Source: JAGVPT01 sp964642725 (lineage in GTDB: Bacteria; Bacteroidota; Ignavibacteria; UBA10030; UBA8401). Taken from it: a stretch of DNA of 64,000 nt. Positions 17,599 through 24,748 of the stretch are shown piece after piece; position 1 is the first letter of the stretch; each line of letters opens with the position of its first letter. The notes under the pieces were generated by a model. The model saw nothing but the letters and a program-made list of their open reading frames with translations, had not been told where the DNA came from and ran no database searches. Both the position numbers and the translations under genes were made by a program. The stretch lies in the NCBI GenBank assembly GCA_964642725.1, contig CAZXQG010000004.1, positions 58,892 through 122,891 on the forward strand, given 5' to 3'.

Positions 17599-19068
17599 TC
17601 AGCCTTTTCTATTTATCTTTTGCCGCGCAAAGATCTCTATCGTCCGCAGCATATCTTTGTAAGCATCGTTTCGGTTCGTCTTTTCTGTTGAAAGTTCTGC
17701 ATCGCTATTTCCTTCCCACCGGCGGCATAAATAAATAGGCTCGTAGATTCTTCCGATTTGATACTCCCGCGAAACGCGAAGCGCTATTCTGTAATCTTCA
17801 CCGTAACTGACATTCGCAAGGGGGATTTCACGGAGCAGCGAAGTCAGAAATGCGCGCGGTGCGCCGAACCCATTGATCCGGAGCGCGTTGTTGCGGCCGT
17901 TCTTCGGAGTCCATTCTTTATGATCGACGATACCGGGGGGAATTTCTTCAAGCTTCATATTGACAAGTCTGTATGAACCAACCACCATTGCAACCTTGGC
18001 GCTTCGAAACACATTTATAATCCTTTGGAGCGTTTCACCGCTGGCATAGATGTCGTCTGAATCAAGCTGCACAGCATATTTTCCGCAATGCTCGGAGAAC
18101 ACAGCTTCATTCCAGCATCCCCCAATCCCTAAATCGACGCGCTGCGGAACAATGTGCTTTACGAGCGGGCTTTTTTTTGACAAAGCGTTTAGGATCTCAC
18201 TCGTTCCATCGGAGGAATGGTTGTCAACGACAATGATGTTAAACGAGAAATCTGTTTGTTGAGTCAACGCACTGTCGACAGCCTCGGCAATCGTCTTCAC
18301 CCTGTTGCGCACGGGGATAATGACGCTCGCCTCGACAGGATATTTCGTCTTGACATTCGGAACGGGCATAAATTTAGGTTTCAAATATGCCCCGATATTC
18401 TTCAAATGCTTCGTTGCAGTTGCTTCCATTTCTTTCTGGATTGCATGATAACGCGGATCGACGTAATCAAACTGCTTCTCTCCTGTCACCCGAGCATGGG
18501 TTTCCGTTCTTGAATAAAGATATTCCCGGATATGAAAAACTCGGCGGTCAATAGAAAGTTTCAACCGCAAGTCGTACAATCCAGCCCCATCAACTTTTGG
18601 AATCGAACCGTATTTCTTTAAGGCCGCCCTAATCGCGGAAACCGAAAAAAGCATCACTGAGCCAAAATCAAATCCGTCACGAATGCTTCCAATTTGATAG
18701 TCATTGACCGGATGTTCATATCTCTCCCCGTTTTCTATATCGTAAAAGTCCGAATAAACAATTCCCGCGTTCGTTTCTTCAGCAACAGAGAGAAATTGCT
18801 CAAGAGCGAATTGACCAAAATCAATTCGGCCCGGTTGGGTGACCAGCAATAGGTATTTGCTTTCTACTCTTTTGAAGAGCGAATTCAACACAACGCCGGA
18901 AGACATCGAACCTGCCTTCAATCCTTCACATTTTTGTATTGATGAAGCATAGCTGCCGTCATGGAAAATGTATATTCTCTCAATGCTGGATGATTGGCTG
19001 AGTTGCCGGAGCGTGTTTTCAAAATCGGGATGGGTGCTGAAAGGAATTGCGACTGCGGTTAAACTCAT
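17599..19068 (-). CDS. Two-domain family 2 glycosyltransferase
   Basis: This 489-residue protein appears to contain two GT-A-like halves. The N-terminal half (about 1-215) begins TAVAIPFSTHPDFENTLRQL and lacks a clear DxD, so it may be an inactive copy. The C-terminal half (about 235-489) is a classical GT2: ASVIIPVRNRVKTIAEAVDS, IIVVDNHSSDGTSEIL, the metal-binding QLDSDD, and a late YGEDYRIALRVSREY. I start it at ATG 19068 (MSLTAVAIPF); an upstream extension to 19158 is read-through without homology-like sequence. The acceptor is unknown. Being first in line before the DUF4922 gene (91-base gap) it may belong to the recycling cluster. Confidence 0.8.
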   Translation of the reverse strand: MSLTAVAIPFSTHPDFENTLRQLSQSSSIERIYIFHDGSYASSIQKCEGLKAGSMSSGVVLNSLFKRVESKYLLLVTQPGRIDFGQFALEQFLSVAEETNAGIVYSDFYDIENGERYEHPVNDYQIGSIRDGFDFGSVMLFSVSAIRAALKKYGSIPKVDGAGLYDLRLKLSIDRRVFHIREYLYSRTETHARVTGEKQFDYVDPRYHAIQKEMEATATKHLKNIGAYLKPKFMPVPNVKTKYPVEASVIIPVRNRVKTIAEAVDSALTQQTDFSFNIIVVDNHSSDGTSEILNALSKKSPLVKHIVPQRVDLGIGGCWNEAVFSEHCGKYAVQLDSDDIYASGETLQRIINVFRSAKVAMVVGSYRLVNMKLEEIPPGIVDHKEWTPKNGRNNALRINGFGAPRAFLTSLLREIPLANVSYGEDYRIALRVSREYQIGRIYEPIYLCRRWEGNSDAELSTEKTNRNDAYKDMLRTIEIFARQKINRKG

Positions 19069-19484
19069 TCGTGTTCTCACCGACGAACATAATGTGAAGA
19101 CAACAATACACCTCGGCAGGCCGCCGATCGAAAGTACCCATTCGCCTGCAGTGAACAAATGTAAAAAGTTTCTGTTGGGAAATCAAATGGAATGTGGGCA
19201 GTGAGGAGGGGTCTTTTGAATGAATGCGGAGCTCAAGCGATGCCAAACTGGGCCCTTAGACTCCGCCGCGACGGCTCATCGTGAGCAAGCCGAGCGCCTC
19301 TGCGCCTGAGGCGCATGAGCCTATGGCTCAGAAGGAGAGCGTCGCGTCCCGCCGCTTTTCGGCGGGATCAGGGTGAACATCAGTTTTTACAATGAGAAGC
19401 AAAAGACCCCACTACCGTGGACAGGGCCCTAATTTGAATGGGAGCCATCGCAAAGATGCTTTGTACTTTCATCCTGCACCGCAT
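19069..19484. other. Gene-free spacer holding a cluster of tandem hairpins
   Basis: This roughly 415-base spacer lies between the glycosyltransferase start and the clpB stop. Its middle part (19274-19367) is a run of four hairpins described separately. The rest shows no protein-like frame, no RNA gene I recognise and no convincing promoter. A terminator for clpB is expected on the minus strand but I see none with a T tract. Confidence 0.6.
19274..19367. repeat. Four tandem hairpins (REP-like element)
   Basis: Four adjacent inverted repeats occur within 94 bases: GCTCA/TGAGC (19274-19286, loop 3), GCGCCTC/GAGGCGC (19294-19314, loop 7), TGAGCC/GGCTCA (19316-19330, loop 3) and TCCCGCCG/CGGCGGGA (19347-19367, loop 5). 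The density of G+C-rich stems contrasts with the flanks. The arrangement resembles repetitive extragenic palindromes, but copy number elsewhere cannot be judged here. Confidence 0.65.
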
Positions 19485-22136
19485 TTAAGCGGATTGTTGT
19501 AACTTCCGAAACCCTATAACTCCTTCTCTATCGAGAACGATTTCGATATTGTCCCTTTCAGAAAAATCCCCGGCAAGAATTCTCTCTGACAGCGCATTGA
19601 CGATATGTTTTTGGATAACCCGCTTAAGCGGACGCGCCCCGAAGCTCGGGTCATAGCCGAGTTTCGCGAGCCACTCTTTCGCTTCATCCGAGACCGAGAG
19701 CGTCATTTCTTTCTTCTCGAGCAAGGCTGCAACACGATGAAGTTGTAAATCGACGACTTTCTTGATATCGTTTCGTGTGAGCGGTTTGAAGAGGATGATT
19801 TCATCGACTCGGTTCAAAAACTCCGGGCGTATCGACTGACGCAGCATCTCAAACAACTGGGCGCGAAGCTCCCCGTGAATATTCGCCCAGTCTTCATCAT
19901 TTTCAGCTCCGGATATTTTTTCCTGGATGAGATGCGACCCGAGGTTCGAAGTCATGATCACAACGGTGTTTTTAAAATTCACCGTCCGTCCTTTTGAATC
20001 AGTCAACCGGCCGTCGTCGAGCAATTGCAGCAGCACGTTGAAAACTTCCGGGTGTGCTTTCTCAATTTCATCGAGCAGAAGAACGGAATACGGCCTCCGC
20101 CGCACAGCTTCGGTAAGCTGACCGCCTTCCTCGTATCCAACATAACCGGGAGGCGCGCCGATCAGGCGCGACACGGAAAATTTTTCCATATATTCGCTCA
20201 TGTCGATCCGAACGATAGCTTCCTCATTGTCAAACAACACTTCAGCCAGAGAGCGCGCAAGTTCCGTTTTGCCCACCCCGGTCGTACCGAGAAAAATGAA
20301 TGAACCAATCGGCCTCTTTTCGTCCTGAAGCCCGGCGCGGCTTCGGCGAATAGCATCCGCCACCGCTTTCACCGCTTCTTCCTGGTTTACCATGCGTTCG
20401 TGAATTTTGTCTTCGAGATGCACCAGTTTTGTTCTCTCGCTTTCCAACATTCGTGTTACGGGAATACCGGTCCACTTGGACACGATTTCCGCAATGTCTT
20501 CGGCGTCTACTTCTTCTTTCAACATCTTGTGATCCTTTTGAGCATCGGCAAGCTTTGCCGTCGCCGCTTTTATTTTTTTGTCGAGGCCTGTAAGGACGCC
20601 GTACCGCAGCTCTGCAACTTTTCCTAAATCACCTTCACGTTCTTTCTTGTCGGCTTCAATTCGCACGCGCTCAATTTCTTCCTTCATCGAGCGGATCGAT
20701 TGAATCAATTCTTTTTCAACCTGCCAGTGGGCTTTCAACTCGTTCCGCTTCTGGTTCAATTCAGCCAAGTCATGCTTGATTTGCTGGAGATGACCTGCAA
20801 TAGCGGCCTTGTCCGATTCGTCGGCATACTCTGCAGTAAGTTCACGCTTCACAGCTTCGGATTCGATCTCAAGGTGCTTTACTTTTCGTTCGACAACGTC
20901 CAGCTCTTCCGGCATGGAATCAATCTCAATGCGCAGTTTCGCGGCCGCCTCGTCAATGAGGTCGATCGCTTTGTCCGGCAAAAATCTATCCGAGATGTAC
21001 CGGTAGCTTAATTGCGCTGCGGCGACAATCGCGGCATCCGTGATGCGGACGCCATGATGCACTTCGTAGCGGTCGTTGAGCCCGCGCAGGATTGAAATCG
21101 TGTCTTCGACATTCGGTTCGTCTATCAAAATCGGCTGAAACCGGCGTTCAAGCGCAGGATCTTTTTCAATGTACTTCCTGTATTCATCCAGCGTCGTCGC
21201 ACCGATTGCGCGCAAGTCGCCGCGAGCAAGCGCGGGCTTCAGCATGTTTGAGGCGTCAACTGCCCCTTGTGCCGCGCCGGCCCCGACAAGGGTATGAAGT
21301 TCGTCGATGAATAAAATGATGTTGCCGTGGGAGTCCTCGACTTCTTTCAATACCGCTTTCATCCGTTCCTCAAACTGCCCTCGGAAACTTGCTCCCGCAA
21401 TCATCGCCGCCATATCCAGCGCAATAATGCGTTTTGTTTTCAGATTCTCAGGCACGTCCCCTTGAATGATGCGATGCGCCAGTCCTTCTGCAATAGCTGT
21501 TTTTCCAACGCCCGGCTCTCCGATGAGAACGGGATTATTTTTTGTCCTCCTGGACAACACCTGCAGCACCCGGCGGATTTCTTCCTCGCGGCCGATAACC
21601 GGGTCGAGTTTTCCTTTTCGAGCAAGCTCGTTCAAATCGCGGCCGAACTTTTCAAGCGGCTGAAATTTGTCTTCCGGATTTTGGTCGGTCACGCGCTGTG
21701 AACCGCGGACATCCTTCAATGCCTTGAGCACGCTCTCTTTCGTCACTCCTTGGTCTATCAGCAATTTCGCCGCGGCGTTTTGTTTTTCGTCGAGCAACGC
21801 GAGGAGTAAATGCTCTGTGCTCACAAACTCGTCTTTAAGGTTCTCCGCTTCCTTCTGCGCTTGGTCAAAGATTCTCTGCAGCGATCCCGAGATATGCTGC
21901 TGGCTCGTTCCTTGGATCTTCGGAAGTTTTTCAACCACCTCATTGACTTTGATTTTGACGTAGTTAATATTCGTACCAAGCTTCTGCAAAATTGGGATAA
22001 CGATTCCTTCAGAGTCCTGTACAAGAGCCGCAAAAAGATGTTCAGGCTCGATCGATTGATTGCCGTAGCTCGAAGCAATTTCCTGTGCGTTCTGAACCGC
22101 TTCCTGAGATTTGATTGTAAATTTGTTGAAATTCAT
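19485..22136 (-). CDS. clpB: ATP-dependent chaperone ClpB
   Basis: ClpB is a ring-forming disaggregase that works with DnaK to rescue aggregated proteins. The 883 residues show the full plan: Clp N-domain repeats (1-150), AAA-1 with Walker A GEPGVGKTA, the coiled-coil M domain (about 410-540, rich in Glu/Lys heptads), AAA-2 with GTTGVGKTEL and sensor/arginine finger RPEFLNRVDEI, and the C-terminal D2 small domain with FGARPLKRVIQ. The M domain separates it from ClpA/ClpC, and no ClpP-binding loop is needed. It sits downstream of dnaK on the same strand, with a 368-base spacer containing a hairpin, so it probably has its own promoter as well. Confidence 0.97.
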   Translation of the reverse strand: MNFNKFTIKSQEAVQNAQEIASSYGNQSIEPEHLFAALVQDSEGIVIPILQKLGTNINYVKIKVNEVVEKLPKIQGTSQQHISGSLQRIFDQAQKEAENLKDEFVSTEHLLLALLDEKQNAAAKLLIDQGVTKESVLKALKDVRGSQRVTDQNPEDKFQPLEKFGRDLNELARKGKLDPVIGREEEIRRVLQVLSRRTKNNPVLIGEPGVGKTAIAEGLAHRIIQGDVPENLKTKRIIALDMAAMIAGASFRGQFEERMKAVLKEVEDSHGNIILFIDELHTLVGAGAAQGAVDASNMLKPALARGDLRAIGATTLDEYRKYIEKDPALERRFQPILIDEPNVEDTISILRGLNDRYEVHHGVRITDAAIVAAAQLSYRYISDRFLPDKAIDLIDEAAAKLRIEIDSMPEELDVVERKVKHLEIESEAVKRELTAEYADESDKAAIAGHLQQIKHDLAELNQKRNELKAHWQVEKELIQSIRSMKEEIERVRIEADKKEREGDLGKVAELRYGVLTGLDKKIKAATAKLADAQKDHKMLKEEVDAEDIAEIVSKWTGIPVTRMLESERTKLVHLEDKIHERMVNQEEAVKAVADAIRRSRAGLQDEKRPIGSFIFLGTTGVGKTELARSLAEVLFDNEEAIVRIDMSEYMEKFSVSRLIGAPPGYVGYEEGGQLTEAVRRRPYSVLLLDEIEKAHPEVFNVLLQLLDDGRLTDSKGRTVNFKNTVVIMTSNLGSHLIQEKISGAENDEDWANIHGELRAQLFEMLRQSIRPEFLNRVDEIILFKPLTRNDIKKVVDLQLHRVAALLEKKEMTLSVSDEAKEWLAKLGYDPSFGARPLKRVIQKHIVNALSERILAGDFSERDNIEIVLDREGVIGFRKLQQSA

Positions 22137-22504
22137 GTTTCAGTTCTTTGTTGTAAGTTGTTAGTTCTGAGTCGGGGGCTCCTTGTGTGTCCATTCCGCC
22201 TTATCCATCGAGTCCTGACTGCCGTTTGCTGGTGCAATCACTTATCTTCTCCGATCTCTTGTTCTTCAGTTTTCTTCCCTGCTTTCTTTTCCATCACAAA
22301 TTCTATTGCTTTCTGTTTGTCTTTCGGCTGGAAATCAGATCTTGAGTCACACCAAATAGATCCTTTTTCTAAGACCGGCCGAAAATAACGGGTACTAATA
22401 CAAAAGGCGAGGATGTCCTCGCCTTCCGTTAATCTGCGCAATCTCTTCCGAAGGAATCCCCTCGGGAAAATCTGCGTTAAATCTGCGTAATCCGAGTAAT
22501 CACA
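22137..22504. other. dnaK-clpB spacer
   Basis: This 368-base gap contains the dnaK hairpin (22404-22425), three copies of AATCTGCG (22431-22438, 22469-22476, 22480-22487) and an imperfect palindrome TTCCGAAGG/CCTCGGGAA around 22447-22469. A 67-codon minus-strand frame ending at 22238 has a lysine/glutamate-rich tail that looks protein-like (KDKQKAIEFVMEKKAGKK) but it begins inside the hairpin. I regard it as a possible gene remnant, not a gene. No heat-shock promoter or CIRCE element was found. Confidence 0.5.
22404..22425 (-). terminator. Hairpin after dnaK, probable terminator
   Basis: A perfect 10-bp inverted repeat AAGGCGAGGA/TCCTCGCCTT with two central bases lies about 80 bases past the dnaK stop codon. 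On the minus strand it continues as TTTTG, a short T tract, so it could act as a weak terminator between dnaK and clpB. It could equally be a copy of a dispersed palindrome. Confidence 0.55.
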
Positions 22505-24442
22505 TCACTTGTCATCCACTACTTCGAAGTCTGCATTCTCCACTTTTTTATCATCTTTCTTCTCGGATGAAGCATGTTGACCCGGATCTGGACCCTGTTC
22601 CGGGCCCGCTTGAGCACCCGGCTGCGGACCGGCTTGTTTCGCCGCCTCGTACATCTTGGTGGAAGCTTCATTCCATATAGCATTTAAGGCTTCCATTTTG
22701 GCCTTGATATCGGCCGCGTTATTCGCCTTGATCGCTTCCTCAAGTGCGGTTGCCGCCGACTCAAGTTTTGATTTTGTTTCGGCATCCATCTTCTCGCCAA
22801 GATCTTTCACCTGCTTTCGGGTAGAGAAGACAAGATTGTCCGCCTGATTCTTCAGTTCGACCTCTTCTTTTCGTTTTGCATCTTCCGCCGAATGAGCCTG
22901 CGCATCCTTCTTCATCTTTTCGACCTCTTCCTTGCTCAAACCGGAGGAGGAAGTGATACGGATGCTTTGCTCCTTGTTCGTCGCTTTGTCTTTGGCGAGA
23001 ACATGCAGCATGCCATTTGCGTCGATATCGAAGATAACCTCTACCTGAGGTACACCCCGCGGTGCCGGCGGAAGTCCGTCAAGATGGAATCTTCCAAGCG
23101 TGCGGTTGTCGTTCGCCAACGGGCGTTCGCCTTGGAGGATGTGAATTTCAACCGAGGTTTGATTGTCCGACGCAGTGCTGAACACTTCACTTTTGCGCGT
23201 CGGAATTGTCGTGTTCGCATCAATCAATTTTGTCATCACGCTTCCAAGCGTCTCAATGCCGAGCGAGAGCGGCGTAATGTCGAGCAACAGGACGTCGGTT
23301 ACGTCCCCGGAAAGAACGCCGCCCTGAATTGCCGCACCGATTGCGACGACTTCATCCGGGTTGACACCCTTATGTCCTTCTTTTCCAAAAATATCTTTCA
23401 CGAGCTGTTGAACCCGCGGGACTCGCGTCATACCGCCGACAAGAATGATCTCGTCGATCTGATTCGGCTGCAGGTTCGCATCCTTCAACGCTCTTTCCAC
23501 CGGAGGAATACATTTCTTGATGAGATCATCAACAAGCTGCTCGAACTTTGCGCGTGTCAGGTTTAAGTTTAAGTGTTTCGGACCTTCCGCGGTCGCTGTA
23601 ACGAACGGCAAATTGATCTCAGTCTGGTTCAACTGTGAAAGTTCCATCTTTGCTTTTTCCGCTGCTTCACGCAAACGCTGCAGCGCCATCGGATCCTTGC
23701 GGAGATCGATGCTGTCTGTCTTCTTAAATTCGTCGGCAATATAGTCGACCAATCGCTGGTCGAAGTTGTCGCCGCCGAGATGCGTATCGCCGTTCGTCGA
23801 TTTCACTTCAAAAACGCCGTCGCCGAGTTCGAGGACCGAAATATCAAATGTTCCTCCGCCAAGGTCGAAGACCGCCACTTTGGAATCTTTGTGTTTCTTG
23901 TCCAAGCCGTACGCCAATGCTGCAGCTGTCGGCTCGTTGATAATGCGCCGGACGTTCAGCCCAGCGATCTCACCCGCTTCTTTTGTCGCCTGCCGCTGTG
24001 CATCGTTGAAGTATGCCGGCACGGTGATGACTGCTTCAGTCACTTTCTGTCCGAGATAATCCTCCGCCGTTTGCTTCATCTTCTGAAGGATCATCGCAGA
24101 AATTTCAGGGGGCGAATACACGCGGTCCCCTACTTGAACGCGGGCAGTGTTGCTTTCTCCCGTAACAACTTTGTACGGAATAAGCTTCATCTCTTCGCTC
24201 ACCTCGTTCATAAACCTTCCCATAAACCGCTTAATGGAAAAGACCGTGTTCTGCGAGTTCGTCACCGCTTGCCTCTTAGCAGGCTGCCCGACCAACCTCT
24301 CACCATTTTTCGCAAAAGCAACGACAGACGGAGTTGTTCGCATTCCCTCTGCATTTGCGATAACAACAGGGTCGTTGCCTTCCATGACTGCGACAACCGA
24401 ATTAGTTGTCCCCAAGTCGATACCAATTATTTTTCCGGCCAT
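22505..24442 (-). CDS. dnaK: Hsp70 chaperone DnaK
   Basis: The 645-residue Hsp70 opens with GKIIGIDLGTTNSVVAVMEG. It has the ATPase signatures VFDLGGGTFDISVLE and ILVGGMTRVPRVQ, and an interdomain linker in DVLLLDITPLSLGIET. The substrate-binding domain ends near TSSSGLSKEEVEKM. The helical lid is followed by a Gly/Pro/Gln-rich disordered tail ending FEVVDDK. It binds unfolded segments and hands aggregates to ClpB. The start has a strong AAGGAG site. dnaJ and grpE are not adjacent. A sigma-54-type box lies 69 bases upstream (24511-24527), with a possible sigma-A type promoter overlapping it. Confidence 0.98.
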   Translation of the reverse strand: MAGKIIGIDLGTTNSVVAVMEGNDPVVIANAEGMRTTPSVVAFAKNGERLVGQPAKRQAVTNSQNTVFSIKRFMGRFMNEVSEEMKLIPYKVVTGESNTARVQVGDRVYSPPEISAMILQKMKQTAEDYLGQKVTEAVITVPAYFNDAQRQATKEAGEIAGLNVRRIINEPTAAALAYGLDKKHKDSKVAVFDLGGGTFDISVLELGDGVFEVKSTNGDTHLGGDNFDQRLVDYIADEFKKTDSIDLRKDPMALQRLREAAEKAKMELSQLNQTEINLPFVTATAEGPKHLNLNLTRAKFEQLVDDLIKKCIPPVERALKDANLQPNQIDEIILVGGMTRVPRVQQLVKDIFGKEGHKGVNPDEVVAIGAAIQGGVLSGDVTDVLLLDITPLSLGIETLGSVMTKLIDANTTIPTRKSEVFSTASDNQTSVEIHILQGERPLANDNRTLGRFHLDGLPPAPRGVPQVEVIFDIDANGMLHVLAKDKATNKEQSIRITSSSGLSKEEVEKMKKDAQAHSAEDAKRKEEVELKNQADNLVFSTRKQVKDLGEKMDAETKSKLESAATALEEAIKANNAADIKAKMEALNAIWNEASTKMYEAAKQAGPQPGAQAGPEQGPDPGQHASSEKKDDKKVENADFEVVDDK

Positions 24443-24510
24443 AATGAATTCTCCTTGTGAATAAAAGAGTCTAAGTATTTGCGATAGAAATTATTTTTGC
24501 ATTAGGATAA

Positions 24511-24527
24511 CGCAACCATCGTGCCAG
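24511..24527 (-). promoter_or_regulatory. Sigma-54 (RpoN) type -24/-12 promoter of dnaK
   Basis: On the minus strand the sequence reads CTGGCACGATGGTTGCG. It fits the consensus YTGGCACGRNNNTTGCW at every position except the last, with the required GG and GC dinucleotides at the correct spacing. Transcription would begin about 12 bases downstream and run into dnaK. The final TTG could also serve as a -35-like element with TAATTT 19 bases later, so a sigma-A promoter is the main alternative. Confidence 0.55.
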
Positions 24528-24587
24528 GGTGATACCTGATTTTTAGCTCATTTTCGGTAGTTTTTTGGATCTCTCATTACTGCATAT

Positions 24588-24650
24588 TGCCATGATGGCA
24601 GAACCTAAATCGAATTTCCTGCCAAATATCGATAGGCTTGCCAACTTGGC
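24588..24650. promoter_or_regulatory. Pair of TGCCA-type palindromes, candidate regulator sites
   Basis: TGCCATGATGGCA (24588-24600) is a perfect 13-base palindrome, and GCCAACTTGGC (24640-24650) is a perfect 11-base one. A third TGCCA half-site lies between them. They sit 60-140 bases upstream of the sigma-54 box, where an enhancer-binding activator would bind, but also close to the peptidase promoter, which they could repress. Confidence 0.35.
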
Positions 24651-24675
24651 GGGTAAGTTGAAATCAAATGATTCC

Positions 24676-24706
24676 TTGACTTTTCGCTCAAGAATTCGTT
24701 ACCTTG
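24676..24706 (+). promoter_or_regulatory. Promoter-like pair before the M28 peptidase gene
   Basis: TTGACT (24676-24681) is followed 21 bases after the TTG by TACCTTG (24700-24706), close to the TTG-N19-TAnnTTTG pattern of Bacteroidota housekeeping promoters. It precedes the chosen ATG by about 40 bases. Confidence 0.45.
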
Positions 24707-24748
24707 AGGCAAAATTTTTTTACACTTTTTCGCTTCTCGAATCGTTCC

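Larger units (their letters stand above)
24443..24748. other. Divergent control region between dnaK and the M28 peptidase gene
   Basis: About 306 bases separate the two divergent starts. Seen in it are a sigma-54-type box for dnaK (24511-24527), a perfect 13-base palindrome TGCCATGATGGCA (24588-24600), an 11-base palindrome GCCAACTTGGC (24640-24650), a further TGCCA half-site at 24620-24624, and a TTG-N21-TAccTTG promoter-like pair for the peptidase (24676-24706). The palindromes are suitable places for a regulator but no regulator is known. Confidence 0.55.

Noticed and set aside
19249..19384. Possible CRISPR array
   Set aside because: The hairpins differ in sequence and spacing, with no repeated unit separated by unique spacers.
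22238..22441. 67-codon frame in the dnaK-clpB spacer
   Set aside because: Its start falls in the dnaK hairpin and no ribosome-binding site precedes it. The lysine-rich end may be a remnant, but there is not enough to call a gene.
24443..24748. CIRCE element before dnaK
   Set aside because: The TTAGCACTC-N9-GAGTGCTAA pattern is absent on both strands. The palindromes present have different sequences.
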